A stretch of DNA of 64,000 bases, taken from JAGPIS01 sp964635545 (GTDB lineage Bacteria > Bacteroidota > Bacteroidia > Bacteroidales > Marinilabiliaceae). How positions within the stretch are numbered: position 1 is the first letter of the stretch; each line of letters opens with the position of its first letter. Below, in pieces: positions 26,101 through 35,586 of the stretch. The notes below the pieces were generated by a model. That model had not been told where the DNA came from. It saw only the letters and a list, made by a program, of their open reading frames with translations, and did not search any database. Position numbers and translations under genes: made by a program. Where the stretch lies: contig CAZWOA010000004.1 of assembly GCA_964635545.1 (NCBI GenBank), forward strand, positions 1 to 64,000, read 5' to 3'.

Positions 26101-26218
26101 CAACATAGCTACAATCACCAATTACAAAGGCTACGACCCTGAAGTTGCATCAGGAATAGATTTGGGAGTCTATCCCACTTCAAAATCACTGATGGCCGGA
26201 GTAAGCATTACTTTATAA
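23126..26218 (+). CDS. SusC/RagA-family TonB-linked outer-membrane protein
   Basis: The 1030-aa protein has a signal peptide (to ASA) and an N-terminal carboxypeptidase-regulatory-like domain (SGVIADRSTNTPIVGASVIE to the FLGYKPQEAVI motif). The TonB plug follows (EVVVVGYGTQRRKELTGAV, RIRGGNSIYASNEPLYVIDG, YGSRGANGVILVTTRKG), then a large beta-barrel ending MAGVSITL. It imports a nutrient across the outer membrane with the SusD lipoprotein encoded 44 bp downstream. No glycosidases flank it, so the substrate may be a peptide or another non-glycan. No promoter is evident between the terminator at 23094 and the ATG. Confidence 0.94.
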   Translation: MNTIFKLTTRPLITLTLLLSTTFTIASANIVSGVIADRSTNTPIVGASVIELSTTNGAVTDIDGRFSFTPQNGFPVTIVIQFLGYKPQEAVIKKPNESIKISLEEDVTDLSEVVVVGYGTQRRKELTGAVVSISKTTLEQPAKSINELLGGSVAGLNITQSSGQPGAGAEIRIRGGNSIYASNEPLYVIDGFIYFSEKNATQTGIGGIDGSLNPLASINPSDIESIEVLKDVSAKAIYGSRGANGVILVTTRKGRRNSNSVHYQYSATADIPAKKLNLLDASQWLDIQKEYFNDKPAQYYTAAELAAFGKGTDWQSEVLQTGITHNHEVSISGGDESSRFLISANYTDQEGIIINSGYERFSARINLDKDIFKNLTVGVTANANKSTQNALTTFEGSNYNDSPYSHGIANSLTYALYMPPVLSVYDKNGGYNYKNPFEYSYLSYYGQAANPVSDLKNSIGQTRNTSLLANFYAQYTIAEGLKARINAGTNIDYITQNFFAPPYTALGLNQDIRGMGAIGNRRTDVSQTEYLLTYSKQLSKAHYIDLLGGYTNQSTETSFSVSKANHLESFDNLATGNELPPISRRQKASFKSLLGRINYTLLDRYNLTATYRADKSTRFAKGHQWGYFPSVGLSWNIDQESFLAGKPLSISTLKLRLTYGEAGNQEIDFDEYDKYFNVGRYNGQAAYDMKNIGNSKLKWETTTEYNAGIDFGLIDNRVLITADIYHKETRDLLLRVPAPLGSGSNEKQVVNLGNVTNKGFEISINTNIIDNQKFAWSVSGNIARNINRITSLGEYNQMTIGTEQEQILSVGSAVGSFYGYLFDGVVQKNEDTSLLPVVGSRVTKPGDAKYKDLSGANGTPDGKISPQYDRTIIGSIQPDFTYGLSTTATWGRVDLFVQLQGSHGAQVYNLLRRFLERPNDSYNMSAALLNSWRDDNPSNTIPHLNSTRTTELDSRYVEDASFVKLRNITLGYTLPLKGAASRVKARLFVSARNIATITNYKGYDPEVASGIDLGVYPTSKSLMAGVSITL

Positions 26219-26262
26219 AAACTAATTTTTAACCATTACACCTATATTAACTTTAATTTTAA

Positions 26263-27821
26263 ATGACTATGAAAACACGTAATTTCTTTTGGGCAACATT
26301 GTTTGCGATAGCTACAACCGCCCTTGTATCGTGCGAAAATGAGACATCAAAGCCTGATGATGGTGGCGAAGAGCGTGAATCGAAGGTAATCACCAGGGCT
26401 GAGGCCGAATCGTTGGCCAATGCGGTTTACGGACCACTACAGACCCTATCGTCATCATACACATTCTTGTTGGAATCGAACACCGAAACCACCATCTCAT
26501 TCGAAGAGGTTGATGACTCGAAGGATGGCCCGCAGGTGAGTATCTTCGAGACCACACCCAGTAACTGGTATGCCATTAAAGTATTCAACAGGCTTTATAA
26601 AAGTATAGGAGCCGCCAACTTTGCCATTGACGAAATATCGGCAGCCAAAGTCAGCAATAGTCTGACACAGAAAGATAAAGACCTATTTGTGGCAAGGGCG
26701 AAATTCATCAGAGGATACAACTACTTCCAGCTGGTGCAGATATTTGGTGAAGTGCCTCTTGTTCTTACACCGGGAAGCACCGAGAAGAGCCGAGCCTCAA
26801 TAGATGACGTGTATGAGCAAGTAATCACCGACCTCACCGAAGCGTATGAGCACCTGCCGGAGTTTGACTCCAACAAGTCAAATCCGTCACGGGGAGCTGT
26901 CAACACCATACTGGCTAAAGCATACCTCACATGGGGGCAGAAGCCGGTAACACAGAGCGAATTGAGTGTTCTTTCGGGCACCAACGACCCAGCAAAACCA
27001 GCCGCCGACAATAGCAAACTTGAAAAGGCAGTTGATTATGCATCCAAAGTTATCGATAGCGGTAAATACCGTTTATTGGCCGACTACAACTCCATTTGGG
27101 GTGAGATAAATGAGAACAACGACGAAGTTATCTACTCAATCCACCATGAAGGCGACGGCATTGATGCACAAGGTAACCACCAGACACACTGTGGTTTTAC
27201 ATGGCCCAAAAGCCCACGTACCGACCCACACATCAGCTATGCCGATATAACTCTTGAAAACCGTATTCCCGACAGTTTCGATAGCCGCCGTTTCCTATCA
27301 TATGCCACAAAAGTTGAATACACCGATGGCGTAGTGGATACCCTTACCTGGCCCATAAGCATTGTGCGCCCCGGAAAATGGATTCACCGTGTTAACGATG
27401 GCACCTTCCGCGCTGTAGATGACCAACCCAACTCAATCGACCATATCGACTTCAGATATGCAGAAGTATTGCTGATAAAAGCTGAGGCATTGTTACTTCT
27501 TAACCGAGATCAGGAGGCATTAAACCTCATCAATAAAGTGAGAGAACGCGCCTACGGAGGGCATTATGAGCATGGCGGCCGATTAACTTCCATCTCCCTT
27601 CAACAATTGTATGAAGAGTGGGACTATGAGTTTGCATTTGAGCAGAAACACTGGATTAACCTGGTGCGTTGGAGAACACTTCTGACCCAGATTAAGAGTA
27701 CCATACCCAATTACGAGTACTATAAAGAGCAGTATGCATCTGCCGAGAGCATCAAAGAGGCATTCCCCGAAGTGGCATCAAAAGTAAATGCAGCTTTCTA
27801 CGCACGAGTGCACAAACACCT
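26263..27821 (+). CDS. SusD/RagB-family lipoprotein (3' end lost in gap)
   Basis: The visible 519 residues are a SusD-type nutrient-binding lipoprotein of the outer membrane. There is a signal and lipobox (ALVSC), the N-terminal TPR-like helices (ARAKFIRGYNYFQLVQIFGEVP, a diagnostic SusD stretch), and later FRYAEVLLIKAEALLL and FEQKHWINLVRW. The sequence stops at an assembly gap, and the normal C-terminal P-I-P segment is not seen, so perhaps tens of residues are missing. It caps the SusC barrel. ATG 26269 is an equally possible start. It must not be joined to the transporter fragment after the gap. Confidence 0.92.
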
Positions 27822-27921
27822 NNNNNNNNNNNNNNNNNNNNNNNNNNNNNNNNNNNNNNNNNNNNNNNNNNNNNNNNNNNNNNNNNNNNNNNNNNNNNNN
27901 NNNNNNNNNNNNNNNNNNNNN
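27822..27921. other. Assembly gap (100 N)
   Basis: Exactly 100 N, the usual placeholder for a gap of unknown size. The real distance, and any genes inside, are unknown. Confidence 0.98.
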
Positions 27922-28908
27922 ACCAAACTTTTGGGAATTGCTGTCGGGCTGGCCTACCTTTCGAGCGTGGGAAGCGCAACACTTGGAGCTATTGCAGGTT
28001 ATATTTTCATCCCCACATTCAACATAACACCTCATACAGAGGCAGTTAGGGAGATACCTTCTATGATATTCACCCTCGACATACCACCATTAATGAGCGT
28101 ACTGTCGGCGCTTGTGCTATCATTCATGACCGGATTGGCTGTAATATGGACAAAAGCCGACAAGATTGAGGCGGCTCTTTATCAGTTTCAAGACATAGTA
28201 TTGGCAATCATCAAAAGATTCCTTTTGCCATTGCTTCCCATATTTATTGCTTCCAACTTCTCAGTATTGGCCTATGAAGGTGCGTTGGCATCACGATTGC
28301 CTGTGTTCTTTGCAATATTGGCAGTTACACTGCTGTGCCACATCACCTGGATAACAATTCTTTACGTAACGGCAGGTATCTATTCGGGCAAAAATCCATG
28401 GCTGGTTCTAAAGCACTACGGCCCGGTAATTGCCACCGCACTTGGCACCCAATCGTCGGCAGCCAGCTTGGGAACAGCCATTGAGCAAACCAAAAAAAGC
28501 ACAGTACTGAACCCCGGCACACGCGACTTCGCAATACCACTGTTCGGAAACATACACTTTGCAGGCTCTATTCTCGATGTGGTTTTTCTATCCATGGCGG
28601 TATCACAACTGCTTTACGGCACTATTCCGGGCATAGAAAAGATACTGATATTCATACCGTTACTTGCAATATTTGCAGTGGCAGCACCGGGATTACCGGG
28701 TGGCACACTCATCACATCATTGGGATTGATACAGGTTGTATTGGGCATAGATGCTGCAGGCACGGCATTAATGATAAGCATATTTGCGCTTCTCGATAGT
28801 TTTGGAACTGCCCACAACATCACCAGCGACGGTGCTTTAGCATTGATTCTCAGCAAGTACACTAAGGATAAAGAGCCTGAGGTAATTAAACTTTCTAAAG
28901 CCGGTTGA
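27922..28908 (+). CDS. DAACS-family dicarboxylate/amino acid:cation symporter (5' end missing)
   Basis: The 328 visible residues are the C-terminal two-thirds of a GltP/DctA-type symporter. The family motifs are present: ATALGTQSSAASLGTAIE (the serine-rich hairpin 1), NPGTRDFAIPLFGNIHFAGS, and APGLPGGTLITSL with LLDSFGTAHNITSDGALALI (hairpin 2 and the substrate-binding region). At least six hydrophobic helices are seen. It is a secondary transporter for dicarboxylates or acidic amino acids. The first helices lie in the gap, and continuity with the SusD frame is accidental. Confidence 0.88.
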   Translation, partial: TKLLGIAVGLAYLSSVGSATLGAIAGYIFIPTFNITPHTEAVREIPSMIFTLDIPPLMSVLSALVLSFMTGLAVIWTKADKIEAALYQFQDIVLAIIKRFLLPLLPIFIASNFSVLAYEGALASRLPVFFAILAVTLLCHITWITILYVTAGIYSGKNPWLVLKHYGPVIATALGTQSSAASLGTAIEQTKKSTVLNPGTRDFAIPLFGNIHFAGSILDVVFLSMAVSQLLYGTIPGIEKILIFIPLLAIFAVAAPGLPGGTLITSLGLIQVVLGIDAAGTALMISIFALLDSFGTAHNITSDGALALILSKYTKDKEPEVIKLSKAG

Positions 28909-29032
28909 AATATCAGAAAAGAAAAATACGAACTAAAAAGAGAGATAAATGTTTAGAATACGACCACCCATTTAATTAATTCGTCATTGCAGACTAAGCA
29001 TGGGCAATAATATCAGAAAGCTAATTTTTTAG

Positions 29033-29040
29033 TATCTTTG
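29033..29040 (+). promoter_or_regulatory. -7 element of uvrA
   Basis: TATCTTTG matches TAnnTTTG 21 bp before ATG 29062. No TTTG box is at the right distance. It excludes earlier start codons for uvrA. Confidence 0.5.
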
Positions 29041-29061
29041 CCCGTTAAAATTATTTTAGAT

Positions 29062-31926
29062 ATGTCAAGCAACCAAGCAGATGCACCCGGGATAGTACAG
29101 GATGAACAGGAGCTGATTGAAGTTTACGGGGCACGGGTGCACAACTTGCACAACATAGATGTTACAATACCGCGCAATAAGTTGGTTGTAATAACAGGCC
29201 TTAGCGGTAGCGGTAAGTCATCACTTGCCTTCGACACTATTTATGCCGAGGGGCAGCGTCGTTATATCGAAACTTTCTCGGCCTATGCACGCCAGTTCCT
29301 TGGTGGCATGGAGCGCCCCGATGTAGATAAAATAACCGGTTTGAGCCCCGTTATATCCATTGAGCAGAAAACGACAGGCAAAAACCCTCGCTCTACGGTG
29401 GGTACCATCACCGAGATATATGATTTTCTGCGTCTTCTATTTGCCCGAAGTGCCGATGCATACTCCTATGTAACCGGCGAGAAGATGATTAAATATACCG
29501 ATGAGCAGATTCTTGATTTGGTACTGGAGAAGTATCAGGGTAAAAGGGTCTATATCCTGTCACCGCTGGTAAAAGGGCGTAAAGGCCACTATAAAGAGCT
29601 GTTCGAAACAGTGCGTAAACGCGGTTACCTGCATGTGCGCATCGATGGCGAGATACGCGAGATAACTCACGGCATGAAGCTCGACAGGTATAAAAATCAC
29701 TTCATTGAGATGGTTATCGACCGTTTTGAGGTTGACGGCAATGATACCAAACGCTTAAAACAGTCCATAGCACTGGCAATGCAACACGGCAAAGGCATAA
29801 TGATGCTGGTTGAAAAAGATAGTAACGAAGCATCGTACTATAGCCGCCAACTTATGTGCCCCACAAGCGGCATCTCCTACAATGAGCCTGCTCCGCACTC
29901 ATTCTCGTTCAACTCGCCACAGGGTGCATGCCCGCGCTGCAAGGGGTTGGGCACTCTTAATGAGGTTGATACCGATAAAATTATTCCTGATGCCAATGAC
30001 ACAATTTACAATGGTGGTATTGCACCTCTGGGGAAACATAAAAACGTACTGATATTCTGGCAGATAGAGGCCATTGGCGAGAGATATGGATTTACACTGA
30101 AAACGCCAATAAAAGATATTCCTGAAGAGGCACTCGACATCATACTCAACGGGTCGTCGGAGCCCATAAGGCTTAAAAACACTCCACTGGGTGTGATGAG
30201 TAATTACTATCCCAGCTTCGACGGAATCACTAAATATATTGTTGACCAACAGAATAACGACACATCGATGCAGGCGCGTAAATGGGCCAACCAGTTTATT
30301 CGCAATATCGAGTGCCCCGATTGTAAAGGCCAAAGGCTTAACCAGGAGGCTCTCCATTTCCGCATCGACGATAAAAATATTGCCGACCTCGCCAATATGG
30401 ACCTCAAAGAGCTGCATCAATGGCTCGATGGTATTGAGAACCGAATGAGTGAAAGACAGCGCACCATAGCAGTGGAGATACTTAAAGAGATACGCAGCCG
30501 ACTGGGATTTCTGCTTGATGTAGGTCTCGATTACCTGAGCCTCAGCCGTAGTGCAATGACACTATCGGGCGGTGAGAGTCAGCGCATTAGACTTGCAACA
30601 CAAATCGGGTCGCAGCTCGTGAATGTGCTCTACATCCTTGATGAGCCAAGCATCGGGCTGCACCAGCGAGACAACCATAAATTGATACGCTCACTTCAGC
30701 AACTTCGCGATACAGGCAACAGTGTGCTGGTGGTGGAGCACGACCGCGACATGATGATGGAGTCGGATTATGTGGTGGATATGGGTCCGTATGCGGGTAG
30801 GCATGGTGGCGAAGTGGTGGCAGCCGGCACGCCCAAAGCGATTCTCAAAAGCAACAGCCTGACAGCACGTTACCTCAACGAAAAAACAAGAATAATTATC
30901 CCTGAGTTACGCCGCCCCGGCAACGGTAAATTCCTTACCATAAAAGGTGCACGCGGCAACAACCTCAAGAATATCAAGGTAAGCCTTCCATTGGGTACAT
31001 TTATCTGTATGACAGGCGTATCGGGCAGTGGTAAATCATCGCTAATCAATGAAACCCTCTACCCCATTCTCAACCAGCACTTCTATAATGCGCTGAAAGA
31101 CCCGCTTCCCTACGACTCAATCGAAGGGCTTGAACATCTGGATAAAGTGGTGGATGTTGACCAGTCGCCACTGGGGCGCACGCCGCGATCCAATCCGGCT
31201 ACATACACCAAACTTTTCGATGATATCAGAAAAATATTTGCCGAACTTCCGGAGTCAAAGATACGCAACTACAAGCCGGGCCGATTCTCATTTAATGTGG
31301 CGGGAGGAAGATGCGAAACATGCAAAGGTGGTGGCCATCAAGTAATTGAGATGAGCTTCCTGCCCGATGTGATGGTGGAGTGCCCCGACTGTCATGGAAA
31401 GCGCTACAATCGCGAAACGCTGGAGGTGCGCTACAAAGGCAAATCCATAGGTGATGTGTTGGATATGACCATAAACCAGGCCAGTGAGTTCTTCGAGAGC
31501 ATACCGCATATTGCACAGCGGGTGCGCACGCTCAAAGAGGTGGGGTTGGGATATATAACACTTGGGCAGTCATCCACAACCCTGTCGGGAGGTGAGAGCC
31601 AACGGGTGAAACTTGCTGCCGAACTATCGAAAAAAGATACCGGCAAAACCATCTACATCCTCGACGAACCCACAACAGGTCTGCATTTTGAAGACATAAG
31701 AGTGCTTCTTGATGTGCTTAACAGACTGGTGGATAAAGGCAACACTGTACTGGTGATTGAGCATAATATGGATGTGATAAAAACGGCCGATTACATTATC
31801 GACATGGGGCGCGACGGTGGACGCAACGGTGGCGAAGTATGGGCAGTGGGCACACCCGAGAAGATTGCCAAACACCCCGAAAGCTACACAGCCCAATTTC
31901 TAAGGGATGAACTGAAAAGAGGGTGA
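29062..31926 (+). CDS. uvrA: Excinuclease ABC subunit UvrA
   Basis: The 954-aa protein is the damage-recognition ATPase of nucleotide excision repair. It has two ABC modules: Walker A GLSGSGKSSLAFDT near residue 50 and GVSGSGKSSL in the second half, with signatures LSGGESQRIRLA and LSGGESQRVKLA. The C-terminal zinc finger is complete (CETCKGGG ... CPDCHGKR). In the first zinc module the usual CPxC reads C266-P-T-S269, with the other pair at Cys290 and Cys293, so one ligand is Ser. ATG 29062 is preferred over a TTG at 29038 because the presumed -7 box covers the latter. Confidence 0.96.
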   Translation: MSSNQADAPGIVQDEQELIEVYGARVHNLHNIDVTIPRNKLVVITGLSGSGKSSLAFDTIYAEGQRRYIETFSAYARQFLGGMERPDVDKITGLSPVISIEQKTTGKNPRSTVGTITEIYDFLRLLFARSADAYSYVTGEKMIKYTDEQILDLVLEKYQGKRVYILSPLVKGRKGHYKELFETVRKRGYLHVRIDGEIREITHGMKLDRYKNHFIEMVIDRFEVDGNDTKRLKQSIALAMQHGKGIMMLVEKDSNEASYYSRQLMCPTSGISYNEPAPHSFSFNSPQGACPRCKGLGTLNEVDTDKIIPDANDTIYNGGIAPLGKHKNVLIFWQIEAIGERYGFTLKTPIKDIPEEALDIILNGSSEPIRLKNTPLGVMSNYYPSFDGITKYIVDQQNNDTSMQARKWANQFIRNIECPDCKGQRLNQEALHFRIDDKNIADLANMDLKELHQWLDGIENRMSERQRTIAVEILKEIRSRLGFLLDVGLDYLSLSRSAMTLSGGESQRIRLATQIGSQLVNVLYILDEPSIGLHQRDNHKLIRSLQQLRDTGNSVLVVEHDRDMMMESDYVVDMGPYAGRHGGEVVAAGTPKAILKSNSLTARYLNEKTRIIIPELRRPGNGKFLTIKGARGNNLKNIKVSLPLGTFICMTGVSGSGKSSLINETLYPILNQHFYNALKDPLPYDSIEGLEHLDKVVDVDQSPLGRTPRSNPATYTKLFDDIRKIFAELPESKIRNYKPGRFSFNVAGGRCETCKGGGHQVIEMSFLPDVMVECPDCHGKRYNRETLEVRYKGKSIGDVLDMTINQASEFFESIPHIAQRVRTLKEVGLGYITLGQSSTTLSGGESQRVKLAAELSKKDTGKTIYILDEPTTGLHFEDIRVLLDVLNRLVDKGNTVLVIEHNMDVIKTADYIIDMGRDGGRNGGEVWAVGTPEKIAKHPESYTAQFLRDELKRG

Positions 31927-31982
31927 GAAATGGCTATCATCATCTTAAAAAGTGATAAAAATCAGATAAAAATCGATTTGAA

Positions 31983-32014
31983 TTTGGCTTTTTCTTAAAG
32001 GTACATTAATTTTG
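31983..32014 (+). promoter_or_regulatory. Bacteroidota primary-sigma promoter of pgk
   Basis: The -33 TTTG (31983-31986) and -7 TAATTTTG (32007-32014) are 20 bp apart, matching the consensus exactly. The 5' leader would be about 80 bases. Confidence 0.75.
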
Positions 32015-32100
32015 GGAGGCTTTTATAAAGCACATAAAAAACAGACTATTAGGATTTAATTATTTGACAATATATTTAAAAACCAATAAATAATTTAGCC

Positions 32101-33363
32101 ATGGCTGCAATTGACAGTTATAACTTTAAAGGTAAGAAAGCAATCATCCGTGTTGACTTCAATGTACCCCTCAACAAGCAAACATTTGAGGTAACCGACG
32201 ATACCCGTATCAGAGGCGCCTTGCCAACCATCAAAAAAGTACTTGCTGATGGTGGTGCAGTAATCCTTATGTCGCACCTTGGTCGTCCAAATGGTGTTGT
32301 TCAGGATAAATTCTCAATGAAACATATCCTTTCAACAGTTGAAAAACACATAGGTGTTCCTGTAAAATTTGCCGGACTTGCCAACTCAGCTGAAGCACAA
32401 AAAATGGCTGCCAACCTTAAACCTGGTGAAGTGATGATGCTTGATAACCTTCGTTTCCACGAAGAGGAAGAGGGTAAAGCATACCACCTGCCTGAAGATG
32501 CAACCGAAGAGCAGAAAAAAGAGGGCAAAGCAAAAGTGAAAGAGAGCCAAAAAGAGTTCGTTAAGCACCTTGCTTCAATGGCCGATTGCTATGTGAATGA
32601 TGCTTTTGGTACAGCTCACCGCGCACACGCATCTACAGCTCTTATTGCCGACCTGTTCCCAGGAAACAGCATGTTCGGTTACCTTATCGAAGCCGAGCTT
32701 AAAGCAATGGATACAGTACTTCTTTCGGCACAAAAACCATTTACAGCAGTAATGGGTGGTGCTAAAGTATCAGATAAAATCCTTATTATCGAGAACCTGC
32801 TTGACAGAGTTGACAACCTGATTATCGGTGGTGGCATGACATATACCTTCGTTAAAGCACAAGGCGGCAACATTGGTAAATCACTTTGCGAAGAGGATAA
32901 ACTTGACCTTGCTCTTGAAATCATCAACAAAGCAAAAGCAAAAGGAGTAAACATCTATCTTCCTATTGATGCTGTTAATGCCGATGCATTTGACGCCAAC
33001 GCAAACACCAACATCTCTAAAGTAAACGAAACCCCCGAAGGATGGATGGGTCTTGATATTGCTGATGAGTCAATTACACTATTCAGCGATGTTATCTCAT
33101 CATCAAAAACAGTTCTTTGGAATGGCCCAATGGGTGTGTTTGAGATGGAGAAATTCTCTAAAGGAACATCAGCAGTAGCTCAGGCAGTGGCAAAAGCTAC
33201 AGCCAATGGCGCCTTCACACTTATTGGTGGTGGTGACTCGGTAGCTGCCATCAACAAAAATAAACTTGCCGATAAAGTATCATACGTATCGACAGGTGGC
33301 GGTGCAATGCTTGAGTACATGGAAGGTAAAGAGCTTCCAGGAATTAAAGCAATCCGTAAATAA
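32101..33363 (+). CDS. pgk: Phosphoglycerate kinase
   Basis: The 420-aa glycolytic enzyme transfers phosphate between 1,3-bisphosphoglycerate and ADP. The signatures are RVDFNVPLNKQ (N-domain), LMSHLGRPNG, MLDNLRFH, NDAFGTAHRAHAS, VMGGAKVSDKI and the C-terminal ATP-binding segment WNGPMGVFE with LIGGGDSVAAI. It is monocistronic, with a consensus promoter and a strong terminator. Confidence 0.97.
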   Translation: MAAIDSYNFKGKKAIIRVDFNVPLNKQTFEVTDDTRIRGALPTIKKVLADGGAVILMSHLGRPNGVVQDKFSMKHILSTVEKHIGVPVKFAGLANSAEAQKMAANLKPGEVMMLDNLRFHEEEEGKAYHLPEDATEEQKKEGKAKVKESQKEFVKHLASMADCYVNDAFGTAHRAHASTALIADLFPGNSMFGYLIEAELKAMDTVLLSAQKPFTAVMGGAKVSDKILIIENLLDRVDNLIIGGGMTYTFVKAQGGNIGKSLCEEDKLDLALEIINKAKAKGVNIYLPIDAVNADAFDANANTNISKVNETPEGWMGLDIADESITLFSDVISSSKTVLWNGPMGVFEMEKFSKGTSAVAQAVAKATANGAFTLIGGGDSVAAINKNKLADKVSYVSTGGGAMLEYMEGKELPGIKAIRK

Positions 33364-33387
33364 TTTTACTCTATATGATGAAAAAAG

Positions 33388-33416
33388 GCCTACCGCGATA
33401 CAACGGTAGGCTTTTT
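33388..33416 (+). terminator. Terminator of pgk
   Basis: GCCTACCG (33388-33395) pairs perfectly with CGGTAGGC (33404-33411), followed by TTTTT. Confidence 0.9.
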
Positions 33417-33478
33417 GCATTAATTTAGCCGATTATTACGGCAATTAGCTTATCTTACAAGAATTAACCACGCACGTT

Positions 33479-34702
33479 ATGATATCACTTCTTTACTCAT
33501 TGGGAATGCACCTTTTCAGCTTTGCAGTTTTACTTGCATCGCCATTTAACGAAAAAGCACGACTTCTGCGAAGAGGGCGCAGAGAGGTATGGAACCAACT
33601 GGCCCGTTATGTCAACAGTAGTAAATGCGTGTGGATTCATGCAGCATCACTGGGTGAATTTGAGCAGGGGCGCCCGCTTATCGAGGCCATACGTGCCAAG
33701 TATCCGGAGCGAAAAATTGTACTCACTTTCTTTTCGCCATCAGGCTATGAGGTGAGGAAAAACTACGCATTGGCCGACCTTGTGTGCTATATGCCGGGCG
33801 ATACATTCTTTAACGCCAAACGATTCATTCGCCTTATCAACCCCGAAATGGCATTTTTCGTGAAGTATGAATTCTGGCATTTTCACCTGCATGAGTTAAA
33901 GCGAAAAAACATCCCTGTTTATGGTGTGTCTGTAATATTCCGTCACGACCAGCAATTCTTTAAGTTCTGGGGATTTTGGCCAAGGAAAGCACTGCGATGC
34001 TTCACCCATTTTTATCTTCAGGATAAAAAATCGGCTGAATTGCTCGACAGCATCAAAATAACATGCCATACAGTGGCGGGCGACACACGTTTTGACAGGG
34101 TAGCCGAAATTGCAGCATCATCACCGGAAGATAATATTGCTATGCGATTTGCAAAAAATGCCCGAGTAATAGTGGCAGGCAGCTCATGGCAGCCCGACGA
34201 GGATTTACTGATAAATTATATCAACAACTCACCCGAGGACATGAAGATGATTCTGGTGCCGCATGAGATTGATGATGAACATATTAAAGAGATAACATTA
34301 AAAATTGAAGTTCCTTATTTCCTATATAAAAATGCCACTGCCAACCCCGAACATTTTAAGGTGATGGTGGTTAATACCATCGGATTGCTCTCGGCAATTT
34401 ATAAATATGGGCAAATTGCATATATCGGAGGCGGATTTGGCAAGGGAATACACAACACACTGGAGGCGGCAACCTATGGAATGCCGGTTTTGTGGGGACC
34501 CAACTACCGCAAATTCAATGAGGCCAAAGAGCTTGTTGAACGCGGTGCCGGATATGTAATTACGAGTCAAGAGGAGCTTAACTCGACTCTTAACTCGTTG
34601 TGGAATGATAACGACAAACTTATACAAGCGGGCATCAACGCCAAGAAGTACGTTGACAGCATGTGTGGTGCCACTGCAATGATAATGAGGGATCTTTTTT
34701 AA
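33479..34702 (+). CDS. waaA: 3-deoxy-D-manno-octulosonic acid (Kdo) transferase
   Basis: The 407-aa membrane-associated glycosyltransferase adds Kdo to lipid A. After an N-terminal hydrophobic anchor it has WIHAASLGEFEQGRPLIEAI, a hallmark of the family, then VKYEFWHF, GSSWQPDEDLL and the donor-binding GGGFGKGIHNTLEAATYG. It converges with kdsB, which makes CMP-Kdo for the same step; the stops are 13 bp apart. The sequence is full length. Confidence 0.95.
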   Translation: MISLLYSLGMHLFSFAVLLASPFNEKARLLRRGRREVWNQLARYVNSSKCVWIHAASLGEFEQGRPLIEAIRAKYPERKIVLTFFSPSGYEVRKNYALADLVCYMPGDTFFNAKRFIRLINPEMAFFVKYEFWHFHLHELKRKNIPVYGVSVIFRHDQQFFKFWGFWPRKALRCFTHFYLQDKKSAELLDSIKITCHTVAGDTRFDRVAEIAASSPEDNIAMRFAKNARVIVAGSSWQPDEDLLINYINNSPEDMKMILVPHEIDDEHIKEITLKIEVPYFLYKNATANPEHFKVMVVNTIGLLSAIYKYGQIAYIGGGFGKGIHNTLEAATYGMPVLWGPNYRKFNEAKELVERGAGYVITSQEELNSTLNSLWNDNDKLIQAGINAKKYVDSMCGATAMIMRDLF

Positions 34703-34715
34703 ATATCCCTCCATT

Positions 34716-35477
34716 TTAAATCAGTCCGTTATCTATTAATTTCTGAAGATCTTCGGGAGTATCTATTGATATACTCTCCATATCAGTCTCATACACAGCT
34801 ATTTTATAGCCATTTTCGAGCCAGCGCAACTGCTCGAGCGATTCGCATTTCTCCAAAATTCCCTGCTCAAGACGTGTAATCTGGTCAAGAATATCGGCAC
34901 GATAACCGTAAAGGCCAATATGATTATAGAAAGTGTGAACTGAATGCCACGCATCCTGCTCTATGCCACGCAGATAAGGTATTGGCGAACGGCTAAAATA
35001 GAGCGCCTCACCTTTAAGATTAACAACTACCTTAGGCTTATTGGCATTAAACAAGTCATCTTTTGATGATACTTTTTTAATAAGAGTGGCAATTTCTGTC
35101 GATTCATCTTCAAAAGCTGCCGCCAGCTGTTCTATCTGCTTCGGATTGATGAACGGCTCATCACCCTGAATATTTATCACCGCATTAAAAGTGCGGTTTT
35201 CAAGTTCTTGCGCCTTCTCAAGAGCTTCGCGGCAACGGTCGGTGCCACTTTGATGGTTTACAGAAGTCATCACCACCTTGCCGCCAAACGAGGTTACAGC
35301 ATTGGCAATACGGTCATCATCAGTAGCCACATATACCACCGGCAACACCTTAGAAGCCTGCTCATACACACGCTGAATCATCGGTTTGCCACCAATATCT
35401 GCCAATGGCTTCCCGGGGAAACGGGTAGATGCAAAGCGGGCAGGAATAAGACCTATTATAGAATTGTGTTTACTCAT
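34716..35477 (-). CDS. kdsB: CMP-Kdo synthetase (3-deoxy-manno-octulosonate cytidylyltransferase)
   Basis: The 253-aa cytosolic enzyme activates Kdo with CTP. Motifs: IGLIPARFASTRFPGKPLADI (nucleotide loop), VVYVATDDDRI, INIQGDEPFI, FSRSPIPYLR and YGYRADIL, and SIDTPEDLQKL near the end. ATG 35477 is preferred to a GTG one codon upstream. It pairs functionally with waaA on the opposite strand. Confidence 0.95.
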   Translation of the reverse strand: MSKHNSIIGLIPARFASTRFPGKPLADIGGKPMIQRVYEQASKVLPVVYVATDDDRIANAVTSFGGKVVMTSVNHQSGTDRCREALEKAQELENRTFNAVINIQGDEPFINPKQIEQLAAAFEDESTEIATLIKKVSSKDDLFNANKPKVVVNLKGEALYFSRSPIPYLRGIEQDAWHSVHTFYNHIGLYGYRADILDQITRLEQGILEKCESLEQLRWLENGYKIAVYETDMESISIDTPEDLQKLIDNGLI

Positions 35478-35497
35478 CACTATAAAATTTAAACATA

Positions 35498-35505
35498 CAA
35501 ATTTA
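35498..35505 (-). promoter_or_regulatory. Possible -7 element of kdsB
   Basis: TAAATTTG on the minus strand matches TAnnTTTG, 20 bp before the kdsB ATG. No -33 box is seen. Confidence 0.35.
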
Positions 35506-35546
35506 TAAAAAGAGCATCAGTAATCACCCTTTTCTTCTTTATTTTG

Positions 35547-35554
35547 TAACTTTG
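35547..35554 (+). promoter_or_regulatory. Possible -7 element of the sigma-54 activator operon
   Basis: TAACTTTG matches TAnnTTTG, 32 bp before the activator ATG. No -33 TTTG is seen at 19-21 bp. Confidence 0.4.
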
Positions 35555-35586
35555 TCATGTTAACATGAAAAAATAGCAGAAGCACT

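Noticed and set aside
26263..28908. A single 881-aa SusD-transporter protein
   Set aside because: The frame crosses 100 N of placeholder sequence; the two parts belong to unrelated families.
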